Source of the DNA: Paraburkholderia caffeinilytica
Lineage (GTDB): Bacteria > Pseudomonadota > Gammaproteobacteria > Burkholderiales > Burkholderiaceae
Direction of reading: 5' to 3'
Length of the DNA: 64,000 nt
NCBI RefSeq assembly: GCF_003368325.1
Contig: NZ_CP031467.1
Span: 3,782,001 to 3,846,000 of the forward strand
Shown here one piece after another: positions 25,379 to 35,537 of the stretch. Each line of letters opens with the position of its first letter. Positions within the stretch are counted from its first letter, which is position 1. Under the pieces are notes generated by a model. That model did no database searches. It was given only the letters and a program-made list of their open reading frames with translations, and was not told where the DNA came from. Both the position numbers and the translations under genes were made by a program.

Positions 25379-26323
25379 ATGAAGCAAAACAGGGGAATCC
25401 GGGCAGCGGCGACTGGAACATTTGCCGCATTGGCGATGGGCGTGGCAGGCATCGCACTGGCGGCAGGTACCACCTTCAATCTGAGTCCGGATCAGCACGG
25501 TCAGGTCCGGACCACGCCTGACGCAGCAGCCATCAGGGCCGTGCCGGCCACGTTTCCGTTTGTCGCGAAGGATGAGCTGGTTATCGGCATGACCGTGGCA
25601 TATCCGCCGCTCGGCACGTATGCGACCGATAACAGGACGATCGTCGGTTTCGACCCGGATCTCGCGCAACTGGTCGCGGACGGTCTTGGGCGCAAACTGA
25701 AAATCGTGCCGCTCGCATGGGAAGACTGGCCGCTCGCCGTGCAATCGGGCAAGGTCGACGCGGTTCTGTCGAACGTGACGGTCACGGAACAGCGCAAGGA
25801 GAAATTCGATTTCTCCACTTATCGGCGTGACGTGCTCGGTTTCTACGTAGCCAGATCGAGTCCGATCAAGACAATCCGTGAACCGAAAGACGTTGCCGGG
25901 CTGCGTGTCATTACCGATTCCGGAACGAATCAGGAAAAGATACTGCTCGCGTGGGACAAGGAGAATGTTGCGCACGGGCTGAAACCCGCGCAGATTCAAT
26001 ACTACGACGATATTGCCGTCAGGGACGTGGCACTGCGCTCGGGGCGCGCCGACGCGGTTCTGAGTGTCAACTCGGCGCTTGCCTACGCGGCAGCGCAGAA
26101 AGGCGAAATACGCTCGGTTGGCACCATTAGCGGCGGCTGGCCGATTATGGCCGATGTCGCGATTACGACGAAGAAGGGCAGTGGACTCGCTGCGCCGCTC
26201 ACCGTGCTGCTGAACGACCTTATTCGCAGCGGAAAATACACTCAGGTACTCGACCGCTGGAATCTCGGTTCCGAAGCGATCGATCAGGCGAAAACGAATC
26301 CTCCTGGGCTTCCCAAGACTTGA
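25379..26323 (+). CDS. Amino-acid ABC transporter substrate-binding protein (SBP family 3, copy 1)
   Basis: A 314-residue periplasmic binding protein. The signal peptide covers roughly residues 1-29, ending in GIALAAGTT. The SBP_bac_3 fold is shown by DELVIGMTVAYPPLGTYATD and GFDPDLAQLVADGLGRKLKI near the N-terminus, and KVDAVLSNVTVTEQRKEKFDF in the hinge region. The C-terminal TNPPGLPKT is shared with the second SBP at 33323. I chose ATG 25379, which gives the signal peptide; the longer frame overlaps the GNAT. It has no adjacent permease and probably shares the fused transporter at 31491. Confidence 0.88.
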   Translation: MKQNRGIRAAATGTFAALAMGVAGIALAAGTTFNLSPDQHGQVRTTPDAAAIRAVPATFPFVAKDELVIGMTVAYPPLGTYATDNRTIVGFDPDLAQLVADGLGRKLKIVPLAWEDWPLAVQSGKVDAVLSNVTVTEQRKEKFDFSTYRRDVLGFYVARSSPIKTIREPKDVAGLRVITDSGTNQEKILLAWDKENVAHGLKPAQIQYYDDIAVRDVALRSGRADAVLSVNSALAYAAAQKGEIRSVGTISGGWPIMADVAITTKKGSGLAAPLTVLLNDLIRSGKYTQVLDRWNLGSEAIDQAKTNPPGLPKT

Positions 26324-26458
26324 ATCATCGAGGTAGTCGAGGCTGCCTCGATAAGCTCAGCTGTAAATAATAAGCATAGCTAAATTGCGGATTTGCGCAT
26401 GACTGATGTCGGCCGTGTGCCGGAGAAGTGTGTCCGCAAATAACCAACGGGATAGTCG

Positions 26459-28969
26459 ATGCGCGGGAAAAACAGGAAAGACAGGAAGTACGGGACCGAT
26501 CGGCCCATCATTGGGGTTCGCAGAAAAGTGCTGTCGATTGCGGTGCTGGCCGCCACATGCAACGGCGCGGCATGGGCACAGGGCGCGGCGACGCCAACGG
26601 AAGCGAGCGATGCTGCCGCCGTCGCGCCGGGCGCCGCTCAGCCGGATGCTGGCGCGTCCAATGCGAGGCAGACCGGCACGGCCATTACCGTTCAGCAGGA
26701 TACGGTGGTTGTCACGGGTACGCGCACCGATACCAAGGCAAGCCAGAGCCTGACGCCGGTGGACGTGATCAGCGGCGCCCAGTTGCGTTCCACCGGGCAA
26801 AGCAATCTGCGCGACGCGCTGGTTCAGCTGTCGCCGTCGATCTCGCGTGAGAACTACGCAGGCGATGCCGCGGTGCTGACCGACGCACTGACGCTGCACG
26901 GACTGAGTCCGGATCACGTGCTCGTGCTGGTGAATGGCAAGCGCCGCCATACCACGGCGAACATTGCACTCGACGGCGGGTTGAATCAGGGCTCGACCGG
27001 TGTCGATATCGACATGATTCCGGTCGGCTTGATCGACCACATCGAGGTGCTGCGTGATGGGGCGGCGGCGCAGTACGGATCGGACGCCATCGCGGGTGTC
27101 ATCAACATCATCCTGAAGAAGAGTTCGCATGGGGGAGAACTGCAGACGACGAACGGCCAGACCTATGCGGGCGATGGCTTCAAGAACGGCGAGTCGGCCA
27201 ATATCGGCCTGGACCTGGGCGGCAAAGGTTTTCTGGACCTGAGCGCGGAATACAACCGTCAGAACCATACGATCCGTACCGGGCCTGACGATTACTTTGG
27301 AACGTTTAAACCGGGGCACGGTTATTACAATCCGATCGAGGGCGATCCGGCGAGCACGCGCGAGTCGGTGGGCTACAACGCTGGGTACTACCTTGGCGAC
27401 GATGTCGAGTTGTATGGCTTTGGCACGTATGCGCATCGCGACGCGCAGTCCTACCAGAACTATCGTCCGCCTTCGGTGCTGCCGCAAATCTATCCGAATG
27501 GGTTCGTGCCGGTGGAGACCGTCAACGAAAACGACTTTTCGGTGACGACGGGTATCAAGGGCCAGAATCTGTTCGGCTGGTCGTGGGATCTGAGTACAAC
27601 CTACGGTGGCGATCATGACGTCGTCGGTATGCGCAACTCGGCCAACACGGGACTGTATGCTGCGCTGGGCTATACGCCGACCAGTTTCCATCTGGCCACT
27701 GTCAGCAACACGCAGTTGACGAACAACCTCGATTTCTCGCGGTCCTTCCAGCTTCCGCTGCTCCCGGCGCCGGTGAATGTGTCGTGGGGTGTCGAGCAGC
27801 GCCGCGAGACCTATTCGGTGGGAGCGGGCGATTATGCGTCTTATATCGACGGCGGCTCCCAGGCGCTGCCCGGCCTTGCTCCTGTCAGCGCGAGCGATAA
27901 CTCGCGTAACGTGGTCGGCACGTATATCGACCTGTCGACCCATCTGACACCGAAATGGACGGTCGATCTGGCTGGACGTTTTGAGCATTACAGCGACGTG
28001 GGGAGTACGACGAACGGCAAGCTCTCCACGCGCTACGACTTCACGCCGGCATTTGCCGTGCGTGGCAGCGTCAGTACCGGGTTCCGTGCGCCGTCGCTGG
28101 CCGAGGAGTACTACAGCAATGTCAATGTATCGCCGGCATCCGTGGCCGGCCTGCTCGCGGCCAACTCGTCGGCGGCAAAGCTGATCGGTGCCCAGCCGCT
28201 GCAGTCGGAGAAATCGACCAACTACAACATCGGCTTCGTGCTGACGCCGGTCCCGGGCCTGCACCTCACACTCGATGCTTATCAGATCGACATCCGCAAC
28301 CGGATCGTCGAAGGTGGCACGGCGTCGGGCGCGGACGCGATCGCCGCGTTGGAGGCAGCGGGGCTGTCGGTGCCGAGTTCGGTCCCGGCTTCGGCAGTAT
28401 CCGCGAGCTACTTCACCAACGGTGCGAGCACGCGTACCCGCGGGATCGATCTGACCGGCACCTACCACACCGGTTTCGGCCGCTTCGGGCAGGTCGACTG
28501 GGATCTGGGCGTGAACATCAATACGACCTCGGTCACGCATGTCGCGACTGGCGCGAACGGCAAGCCGGAACTCAACGCGCAACAGATCGCCTGGCTCTCC
28601 ACGTCCACGCCGAAGAACAAGATCATCGTCGGCGGCACGTGGCATCTCGACAAGTGGGGTGTGAGCCTGCACGAGACGCGCTACGGTTCCACGTCGAGCG
28701 AGGAAACCTACTTCTCCGGGCCGAACGCGTTCTCGACCACGCAGTTTCTGCATTTCGAGAACGCCGCCCGCTATATCACCGACGTCGAAGTCCGCTACGA
28801 CGTGACGAAGAAGTTCCAGATCGCGGTGGGGGCCAACAATCTCTTCAACGTCTATCCGAGCAAGCTGCCTTATGAAGCGCAACTAGAAGGCGCGCAGTAC
28901 GACGCATTCGCGTCGACGACCGGGGTGAACGGCGGTTTCTACTACGCGCGTGCCCGCTACGTGTTTTGA
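26459..28969 (+). CDS. TonB-dependent outer-membrane receptor
   Basis: An 836-residue receptor. An N-terminal signal (VRRKVLSIAVLAATCNGAAWAQ) is preceded by a basic stretch. The TonB-box-like DTVVVTGTRTDTKASQ lies near residue 80. The plug domain includes VLVLVNGKRRHTTA and LRDGAAAQYGSDAIAGVINI, and a 22-strand-type barrel ends in YYARARYVF with terminal Phe. Insert SSHGGEL and the LDGGLNQGSTGVDIDMIPV segment resemble receptors for non-siderophore substrates. With a private TonB-ExbBDD set upstream and amino-acid-type ABC parts downstream, it likely imports an organic nutrient rather than iron (inference). Confidence 0.92.
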   Translation: MRGKNRKDRKYGTDRPIIGVRRKVLSIAVLAATCNGAAWAQGAATPTEASDAAAVAPGAAQPDAGASNARQTGTAITVQQDTVVVTGTRTDTKASQSLTPVDVISGAQLRSTGQSNLRDALVQLSPSISRENYAGDAAVLTDALTLHGLSPDHVLVLVNGKRRHTTANIALDGGLNQGSTGVDIDMIPVGLIDHIEVLRDGAAAQYGSDAIAGVINIILKKSSHGGELQTTNGQTYAGDGFKNGESANIGLDLGGKGFLDLSAEYNRQNHTIRTGPDDYFGTFKPGHGYYNPIEGDPASTRESVGYNAGYYLGDDVELYGFGTYAHRDAQSYQNYRPPSVLPQIYPNGFVPVETVNENDFSVTTGIKGQNLFGWSWDLSTTYGGDHDVVGMRNSANTGLYAALGYTPTSFHLATVSNTQLTNNLDFSRSFQLPLLPAPVNVSWGVEQRRETYSVGAGDYASYIDGGSQALPGLAPVSASDNSRNVVGTYIDLSTHLTPKWTVDLAGRFEHYSDVGSTTNGKLSTRYDFTPAFAVRGSVSTGFRAPSLAEEYYSNVNVSPASVAGLLAANSSAAKLIGAQPLQSEKSTNYNIGFVLTPVPGLHLTLDAYQIDIRNRIVEGGTASGADAIAALEAAGLSVPSSVPASAVSASYFTNGASTRTRGIDLTGTYHTGFGRFGQVDWDLGVNINTTSVTHVATGANGKPELNAQQIAWLSTSTPKNKIIVGGTWHLDKWGVSLHETRYGSTSSEETYFSGPNAFSTTQFLHFENAARYITDVEVRYDVTKKFQIAVGANNLFNVYPSKLPYEAQLEGAQYDAFASTTGVNGGFYYARARYVF

Positions 28970-29106
28970 CGTTTTCTTGATATGCATAGAAAAATTTGCT
29001 CGAACGATTTCGCACCCCGCTAGCGATAATGGGATCAGCGGAATCGTTCAGCGAATTCCAACAAACTTATTTCCTGTGCACTGCAGGGTGCATTGGGGGG
29101 CTCGAT

Positions 29107-30108
29107 ATGTCCTACTTACTTTCGATTCTCGACAAGAGTCCGATCGCCGACGGAAAGAGTGCCCATGATGCGCTGCGCTTCACTGTGCGGCTCGCGCAGC
29201 GTGCGGAGGCGTTGGGGTACAAGCGTTACTGGATCGCCGAGCATCATGGCGCGCCTGGACTCGCGAGTTCCGCGCCGGAGATCGTCGTGTCGCATCTGCT
29301 CGCCCATACCTCGCGCATCCGTGTCGGTTCGGGCGGCGTGATGCTTCAGCACTACAGTCCTTTCAAGGTTGCAGAAACTTTCCGGGTGCTCGCATCGCTC
29401 GCGCCAGGACGCGTTGATCTCGGCATCGGCAAGGCGCCGGGCGGACTGCCGTTGACAACGCGCGCGCTGCAATGGTTTCACGACAAGGCGAAGAAACCGG
29501 ATTTCGCGCAACAGTTTGCGGAACTCGACGCGTTCCTGAAGTGGGGCGTGGCCGTTGATCACCCGCTGGCAGGCGCGATCGCGCTACCGACGCCGCCTGA
29601 GGCGCCTGAGCGCATTCTGCTGGGCGCGAGCGTGGAGAGCGCGGTACTCGCGGCGCAGCATGGCTGGCAGTTCTGCTACGCCGGCCATTTCAACGGCGAC
29701 GAAGCCAACATTGAGCGCTCGCTTGACGCCTATCGCAGCGTGACCGGCCGCACGCCGCTGCTGGCGCTCTACGCGTTCGCGGCACCTTCGCGCGACGAAG
29801 CCCAGCGGCAGGTCGGCGCACTGCGTATTTTCAAGTTGCAGCTTGCGACGGGGCAGAGCGTCAATCTCCCGAGTCCCGAAGCGGCCGCGGAATTCGCGCG
29901 ACAAACCGGCGTGAACGACTATCGCCTCGACGAACTTCGCCCCCATGTCATCGCCGGCACTTCGGACGATGTACGCCGCGAACTCGACGCCTTGCACGAA
30001 CGCTTCGGCATCGAGGAATTCGTGATCGACACCCCGATAACAGACTATGCGCAGCGGCTCGCTTCGGTCGAGGCGTTGGGCAGCGCGGAACAGACCGCAC
30101 GCGTCTGA
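29107..30108 (+). CDS. LLM-class flavin-dependent oxidoreductase (MsnO8-like)
   Basis: A 333-residue bacterial-luciferase-like TIM-barrel enzyme that depends on reduced flavin supplied by a separate reductase. Motifs are [20 protein letters not shown] near residue 40, [20 protein letters not shown] and [14 protein letters not shown] chose ATG 29107, which gives the family-typical N-terminus [11 protein letters not shown]; a longer frame from 28996 has no homologous sequence. It begins the monooxygenase/transport block after the TonB receptor. No flavin reductase gene is visible in the window. Confidence 0.87.
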   Translation: MSYLLSILDKSPIADGKSAHDALRFTVRLAQRAEALGYKRYWIAEHHGAPGLASSAPEIVVSHLLAHTSRIRVGSGGVMLQHYSPFKVAETFRVLASLAPGRVDLGIGKAPGGLPLTTRALQWFHDKAKKPDFAQQFAELDAFLKWGVAVDHPLAGAIALPTPPEAPERILLGASVESAVLAAQHGWQFCYAGHFNGDEANIERSLDAYRSVTGRTPLLALYAFAAPSRDEAQRQVGALRIFKLQLATGQSVNLPSPEAAAEFARQTGVNDYRLDELRPHVIAGTSDDVRRELDALHERFGIEEFVIDTPITDYAQRLASVEALGSAEQTARV

Positions 30109-30136
30109 TTGGCTCATCCTACTTACGGACCAGACT

Positions 30137-31459
30137 ATGACTCAGCGAAATCTCACTTTTGGCATCATGCTGCACGGCGCGGGCGGCCACATGAATGCGT
30201 GGAAGCATCCGGCCGGTCCCGCGGATGCCAGCGTCAACCTGGATTTCATCACCGGCGTCGCGCAGAAGGCCGAGGCCAACGGCGTCGCGTTCGCATTCGT
30301 GGCCGATGGGCTTTATATCAATGAGAAGTCGATTCCTCACTTTCTCAACCGCTTCGAGCCCATCTCGATCCTTTCCGCACTGGCGACAGCGACTTCGAAG
30401 ATCGGCCTTGCGGGCACGCTGTCGACTTCGTACAGCCATCCTTTTACGGTGGCGCGGCAGTTCGCGTCGCTCGACCTCATCAGCGGCGGGCGCGCGGGTT
30501 GGAACGTCGTGACGTCCCCGCTCGAAGGGTCCGCGAAGAACTACGGCGGTCAGCATCCGGACCACGAACTGCGCTACGAGATCGCCGACGAGTATCTCGA
30601 AGTAGTGCAGGGGCTCTGGGATAGCTGGGACGACGACGCCTTCGTTCGCGAACGCGAGAGCGGCCGTTTCTTCAACGGTGACAAGTTGCATACGCTCGAT
30701 CACAAGGGACGGTTCTTCGAAGTCGCCGGGCCGCTGAACATTCAGCGCTCGCCGCAAGGACAGCCGGTGATTTTCCAGGCCGGTTCATCGGATTCGGGTA
30801 TCGCGCTCGCCGGCAAATACGCGGACGCGGTGTTTACGCATTCGCCTTCGCTCGAAGAAACGAAGGCGTTTGCCGACCAGGTGCGTCAAAGCGCGGTCGA
30901 GCACGGGCGCGCGGCGACCGACGTGAAGATCTTCCCGGGCATCGGGCCGATCGTCGGCACGAGCGCGGCCGAAGCGGAGGCAAAGTATCGCGCGATCCGC
31001 GACCTGCTGACCATCGACGACGCGCTTGCCTATCTTGGGCGCTTTTTCGAGCATCACGACTTCACGCAATATCCGCTCGACCAACCGTTCCCCGAGCTGG
31101 GCGATCTCGGCTCGAACAGCTTCCGTTCGACGACCGACCGCATCAAGGCCGACGCAAAGCGTACCGGTGCAACGCTACGTCAGATCGCGCTGGAAGTGGC
31201 GACGCCGAAAACGCAATTCATCGGCACCGGCGAGCAGATTGCCGATGAGCTGATCCGCTGGTTCGACGCCGGCGCGTCCGACGGCTTCATCCTTGGCTTT
31301 CCGGTGCAGGCAGAAGGGCTGGACGATTTCGTTCGCTATGTGATTCCGGCGCTCGAGGCACGCGGACGCTATAGCCGCACGCTGACCGGGGCGACGCTGC
31401 GCGATCACCTCGGTTTGCCTCGCCGGGAAAGCCGTTATGTAAGCGCGGAAACCGCCTGA
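30137..31459 (+). CDS. NtaA/SnaA/DszA-family FMN-dependent monooxygenase
   Basis: A 440-residue two-component-type flavin monooxygenase. Its N-terminus [18 protein letters not shown] and the segments [15 protein letters not shown] and [23 protein letters not shown] are diagnostic of the NtaA/DszA branch. [19 protein letters not shown] is also typical. Members cleave C-N or C-S bonds by monooxygenation; Bacillus YxeK, which cleaves N-acetyl-S-(2-succino)cysteine, belongs here. It starts 28 bp after the preceding LLM enzyme. The best-supported role in context is oxidative C-S cleavage of an N-acetylated thioether (inference). Confidence 0.88.
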   Translation: MTQRNLTFGIMLHGAGGHMNAWKHPAGPADASVNLDFITGVAQKAEANGVAFAFVADGLYINEKSIPHFLNRFEPISILSALATATSKIGLAGTLSTSYSHPFTVARQFASLDLISGGRAGWNVVTSPLEGSAKNYGGQHPDHELRYEIADEYLEVVQGLWDSWDDDAFVRERESGRFFNGDKLHTLDHKGRFFEVAGPLNIQRSPQGQPVIFQAGSSDSGIALAGKYADAVFTHSPSLEETKAFADQVRQSAVEHGRAATDVKIFPGIGPIVGTSAAEAEAKYRAIRDLLTIDDALAYLGRFFEHHDFTQYPLDQPFPELGDLGSNSFRSTTDRIKADAKRTGATLRQIALEVATPKTQFIGTGEQIADELIRWFDAGASDGFILGFPVQAEGLDDFVRYVIPALEARGRYSRTLTGATLRDHLGLPRRESRYVSAETA

Positions 31460-31490
31460 TGATGGGCATGCAACGCAGGAGGACAGCATC

Positions 31491-33317
31491 ATGAGCGACA
31501 CCACCCAGTTCGCGGGTCCCGCGCACGCGGTTCATGCCGGACAGAAGGCCGGCGCCGACGACGGCCACGACTACGCGCACTACCGGATCGTGCCGGCGCG
31601 GCATCATGCGCGCACAGCCGCCACCTTGCTCGCCGTGGTCGTGGTCGCGATCGTGCTGAACTCGATACTCGGTAATCCACGCTGGGGCTGGGGTGTCTTC
31701 GCGCAGTGGTTCTTCGCCGAACCTGTGCTCTCCGGGCTTGGGCGCACGCTCGTACTGACAGGGCTCGGCGCGCTCTTCGGCTTCGCGCTCGCCACGCCGC
31801 TGGCACTCGCGCGCGTATCGCGTTCTCCGCTACTGGCGGGCTGCGCGTGGGCCTTCATCTGGCTGTTCCGCTCGATTCCCCCGATCGTGCTGCTGCTCCT
31901 GCTGAACAATCTCGGTTATCTGTACGAGACGATCTGGATCGGCGTGCCGTTCACGCACTTCGCGCTGCTGAACGAATCGACCACCGACCTGATCAGTCCG
32001 TTTTTTGCGGCCGTGCTTGGGCTCACGCTGAATCATGCCGCGTTTTCGGCCGAGGCGATCCGCGGCGGGATTCTCTCCGTCGACCACGGACAACGCGAAG
32101 CGGCCGCCGCGCTCGGCTTGCCGGGCGGTCGCCAGGTTCGCCGCATCGTGCTGCCGCAGGCCATGCGCGCGATTCTTCCGACAGCGTTCAACGACGTGAT
32201 CGGGCTCGCGAAAGGCACCTCGGTTGTCTATATCCTCGCGATGCCGGACCTGTTCTACACGGTGCAAATCATCTATCACCGCAACCTCGAGGTGATTCCA
32301 CTGCTGATGGTCGCGACGGTCTGGTATCTGATCATCCTGACCGTGTTGTCGGCAATCCAGGTTCACATCGAACGGTATTACGCACGTGGCTCGACGCGCG
32401 AGCAGGTGGCGGTGTCGCCACTGGCCGCGCTATTCAGGCGGTGGCGTACCGCGCGTGCCGCACGTAGCGAAACCTCGGCTCAGTCGGATCGCAAGCATCG
32501 CACGCCAGTGGCGGCAGAAGCGGCAACGGCAGCGGCAGGCTGGGCTCAACGGCGCGTCGGCGGAAGGGTAGGCATCCACAACGTGTCGAAAAGCTTCGGT
32601 ACACTGAAGGTACTCGATAACGTTTCGTTCTCGTTTCCGTCGGGCAGCGTCACGGTCATTCTCGGCCAGTCAGGCTCGGGCAAGTCGACCTTGTTGCGCT
32701 CGATCAATCACCTCGAACGCGTCGACGACGGCTTTATCGATATCGACGACGAACTCGTTGGGTATCGCCGCGAAGGGCGCACGCTCTACGAGCTCATGGA
32801 GCGGGACATTCTTCAGCGCCGCCGCGACGGTGTCGGCATGGTGTTCCAGAGCTTCAACCTGTTTGCGCACCTGACGGTGCTCGACAACGTCATCGAGGCA
32901 CCGCTTGCGGCAGGCGTGCCGCGTGCGGAGGCGCAAGCGCAAGCACGCGTTCTGCTCGCGCGCGTGGGACTCACCGGCAAGGCCGACGCGTGGCCACGCC
33001 AGCTATCCGGCGGCCAGCAGCAGCGCGTTGCGATCGCCCGGGCGCTAGCGCTGAAGCCGAAGGTTCTGCTGTTTGACGAACCCACCTCGGCGCTCGATCC
33101 GGAACTCGTCAACGAAGTACTGGACGTGATCCGTCAGCTTGCGCGATCCGGCACGACGCTGATCATCGTCACGCACGAGATCGGCTTCGCGCGCGAGGTC
33201 GCCGACACGATCGTGTTCATGGACGGTGGCCGCATCGTGGAGTCGGGACCGCCTGCGCGCGTGCTCGGCGACCCGGCTCACCCGCGTACCCGCGAATTTC
33301 TTTCAAAGGTGCTCTGA
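31491..33317 (+). CDS. Fused amino-acid ABC transporter permease-ATPase
   Basis: A 608-residue protein joining two subunits that are normally separate. Residues ~40-300 are a HisM/GlnP-type permease with several membrane helices and the EAA loop (EAIRGGILSVDHGQREAAAA, then LGLPGG). A ~45-residue Ala/Arg-rich linker follows. Residues ~355-608 are a GlnQ-type ATPase with GQSGSGKST (Walker A), LSGGQQQRVAIARAL (signature) and VLLFDEPTSALDPE (Walker B). The fusion implies a homodimeric transporter. It lies 31 bp after the monooxygenase gene and 5 bp before the second SBP. Confidence 0.92.
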   Translation: MSDTTQFAGPAHAVHAGQKAGADDGHDYAHYRIVPARHHARTAATLLAVVVVAIVLNSILGNPRWGWGVFAQWFFAEPVLSGLGRTLVLTGLGALFGFALATPLALARVSRSPLLAGCAWAFIWLFRSIPPIVLLLLLNNLGYLYETIWIGVPFTHFALLNESTTDLISPFFAAVLGLTLNHAAFSAEAIRGGILSVDHGQREAAAALGLPGGRQVRRIVLPQAMRAILPTAFNDVIGLAKGTSVVYILAMPDLFYTVQIIYHRNLEVIPLLMVATVWYLIILTVLSAIQVHIERYYARGSTREQVAVSPLAALFRRWRTARAARSETSAQSDRKHRTPVAAEAATAAAGWAQRRVGGRVGIHNVSKSFGTLKVLDNVSFSFPSGSVTVILGQSGSGKSTLLRSINHLERVDDGFIDIDDELVGYRREGRTLYELMERDILQRRRDGVGMVFQSFNLFAHLTVLDNVIEAPLAAGVPRAEAQAQARVLLARVGLTGKADAWPRQLSGGQQQRVAIARALALKPKVLLFDEPTSALDPELVNEVLDVIRQLARSGTTLIIVTHEIGFAREVADTIVFMDGGRIVESGPPARVLGDPAHPRTREFLSKVL

Positions 33318-33322
33318 AACGC

Positions 33323-34300
33323 ATGTCACGCAAACAATCCCACCACCCAACTGGATCGATGACGAAACGCCGGACGTTCCTGAGCAACCTGGCCGCGCTG
33401 GCTACCGTGCCGATCGCATGGTCCGCCGGGCTCGCACGGGCGGCCACGCAGTCTTACGATTTCAGCCCGCAGCAGCAAGGTCGTGCGCATGCGCCGAAAG
33501 ATCCCGACGCGCTGCGGCTGATCGCGGGTTATCGCTTCGTCACGCCCGGCGTGCTCACGGTGGCAGTTGCGCCATTCGCTACGCCGATCGCCACGTACGC
33601 GACCGATGCCCGCAGCATCGTCGGTTCCGATCCCGACTACGCGCAACTGGTCGCCGACGCCCTCGGCCTGCGACTGCAACTCGTGCCGGTCGCGTGGCCG
33701 GACTGGCCGCTCGGTCTCGTCTCGGGGCGCTACGATGCGGTGATTTCGAACGTCGGCGTGACGGAGAAGCGCAAACAGAAGTTCGACTTCACGACGTACA
33801 GGCTGGGTTTGCATGGTTTCTATGTGCGGGACGACAGTTCCATCAAGTCGATCAGTGAGCCGCGGGATATCGCGGGGCTGCGGATCATTACAGGCTCGGG
33901 TGCGATCCAGGAGCGCATTCTGCTCGAATGGAACCGGCGCAACGTAGCGCAGGGGCTGAAGGAAGCCACATTGCAGTACTACGACGACGGCGCCTCCGAG
34001 CGCCTTGCGCTGCTATCGGGTCGCGCGGATGCGATTTTCAATCCGCACGCGCCGCTCGCCTATGAGGCCGCGACGCAGGGGCAAATCCGTCAGGTGGGTA
34101 CGGTCAACGCCGGCTGGCCGTTCAAGGCCGATGTCGCCATCGCGACCCGCAAGGGCAGCGGCCTGGCCCAGGCGCTGACCAGCGCGACGAATGGGTTGAT
34201 CCGTGGCGGGCAATATCGTGCCGCGCTTGCCCGCTGGGGACTGCAATCGGAAGCATTGGCGCACTCGGAAACCAACCCACCCGGCTTTCCGGATGCCTGA
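33323..34300 (+). CDS. Amino-acid ABC transporter substrate-binding protein (SBP family 3, copy 2)
   Basis: A 325-residue periplasmic binding protein, paralogous to copy 1 at 25379. The N-terminus SMTKRRTFLSNLAALATVPI carries a twin-arginine-like RRTFL signal, unlike the plain Sec signal of copy 1. An internal ATG at codon 13 is an alternative start. The body has DPDYAQLVADALGLRLQLVP and RYDAVISNVGVTEKRKQKFD, and ends NPPGFPDA. It starts 5 bp after the fused permease-ATPase and is surely its partner. Confidence 0.9.
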   Translation: MSRKQSHHPTGSMTKRRTFLSNLAALATVPIAWSAGLARAATQSYDFSPQQQGRAHAPKDPDALRLIAGYRFVTPGVLTVAVAPFATPIATYATDARSIVGSDPDYAQLVADALGLRLQLVPVAWPDWPLGLVSGRYDAVISNVGVTEKRKQKFDFTTYRLGLHGFYVRDDSSIKSISEPRDIAGLRIITGSGAIQERILLEWNRRNVAQGLKEATLQYYDDGASERLALLSGRADAIFNPHAPLAYEAATQGQIRQVGTVNAGWPFKADVAIATRKGSGLAQALTSATNGLIRGGQYRAALARWGLQSEALAHSETNPPGFPDA

Positions 34301-34392
34301 ATAAAGCGCACGCCCTACTGGGAACGCCGACCTTGGTGGGTGGCGTTTCCTGTAGGGCGCCAACGTCTCGCCAGAACAACCACCAGGCTCGT

Positions 34393-35433
34393 ATGTGTGC
34401 CGTCCACATTGATCATCTTGCTTTCCTGACGCCCGGCAACTATCCGGATGATGCGCCACTTGCGGGTTTCGAGCAGACGCTCGAACTCTTTCGTATCGGT
34501 GAGGCACTCGGCTATGACAGTGCGTGGGTGCGCCAGCGCCACCTCGAGCGAGCGGTGTCGTCCGCCGCGACCTTCCTCGCGGCAGCGAGCCAGCGTACGA
34601 CGCATATCGGACTCGGCGCGGCCGTGATCCAGATGGGTTACGAGAACCCGTTTCGTCTCGCCGAGGATCTCGCGACCGTCGATGTGCTGTCTCGCGGCCG
34701 CCTGAACATCGGCCTGAGCGCGGGCGCCCCCGCGCACGGCATTCTGCTCGGCGAGCGGCTCTTCGACGCTAATCCTGAACTGATCGATTTTTCGCATGCG
34801 CGTGTGGAGCGTCTGCGCTGTAATCTCGCGCAAGAGTGGCTGGGCGATGAGGACACGTTCGTCGAATCGGCGGCGGGTCGCGTGCGGCCTCGTGTGACAC
34901 CGTATGCGCCTGGCTTGACCGATCGGCTCTGGTACGGCGGCGGTTCGAGGCATTCGATCGAATGGGCCGGCCGCAACGGTTTCAATCTGCTGATCGGCAA
35001 CATCACGACGGGCGAGGGCACCGACGACTATCGCGACGCGCAATCACGCCAGCTCGATCTGTTCCGGTCGCATTGGAGCAAAGCGCGGGCACCGCGTATT
35101 GCACTGGGCCGTGTGATCGTGCCGATCGACAGCGCCGACGCCCGCACGCGGCAGCGCTATCGCGAGTTCGCCGAAGGGCGCCACGCGCGCACGCTGACGC
35201 CGCATGGCGAGCGGCGCACGCTGTTTGTGCCCGATCTGGTCGGTACGGCTGACGAGATCGTCAGCCGCTTGCTTGAGGATCCGGTCGTCGGGCAGGTCCG
35301 CGAACTGCGCCTCGAACTGCCGTACGACCTGCCGTTCGAAAACTATCAGCAGATTCTAGAAGATGTCGTCACGCGCGTCGCACCCGAATTGGGCTGGCGG
35401 CCCGAAGCCGCGCGCGAGCCCGCGGCCGCCTAG
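34393..35433 (+). CDS. LLM-class flavin-dependent monooxygenase (third copy)
   Basis: A 346-residue luciferase-like protein: IDHLAFLTPGNYPDD start, ALGYDSAWVRQRHLERAVSS, IGLGAAVIQMGYENPFRLAE and LSRGRLNIGLSAGAP. The C-terminal half has DRLWYGGGSRHSIEWAGRNG and VGTADEIVSRLLEDP, which match the family. ATG 34393 gives the conserved start. It follows the second SBP by 92 bp, a gap with a short GC stem. Three different LLM enzymes in one locus suggest several related thioether or sulfonate substrates, or sequential steps. Confidence 0.85.
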   Translation: MCAVHIDHLAFLTPGNYPDDAPLAGFEQTLELFRIGEALGYDSAWVRQRHLERAVSSAATFLAAASQRTTHIGLGAAVIQMGYENPFRLAEDLATVDVLSRGRLNIGLSAGAPAHGILLGERLFDANPELIDFSHARVERLRCNLAQEWLGDEDTFVESAAGRVRPRVTPYAPGLTDRLWYGGGSRHSIEWAGRNGFNLLIGNITTGEGTDDYRDAQSRQLDLFRSHWSKARAPRIALGRVIVPIDSADARTRQRYREFAEGRHARTLTPHGERRTLFVPDLVGTADEIVSRLLEDPVVGQVRELRLELPYDLPFENYQQILEDVVTRVAPELGWRPEAAREPAAA

Positions 35434-35537
35434 CAGCAGCTCGCCTGTTGCCGGCGCGATGGCTTCATTGAGATGCCGGCGTAGCACCATCGAACCTGAA
35501 TACGTATTACTCATCGACTACGAAAGGATTGTTCACC

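Noticed and set aside
26357..28882. 841-codon open frame on the minus strand
   Set aside because: It is antisense to the TonB-dependent receptor (26459-28969), has an Arg/His-rich composition and shows no family motifs. It is a high-GC shadow.
34301..34392. GC-rich stem between the second SBP and third LLM gene as a terminator
   Set aside because: The stem lacks a T-run, and the genes on both sides appear functionally linked, so termination is doubtful.
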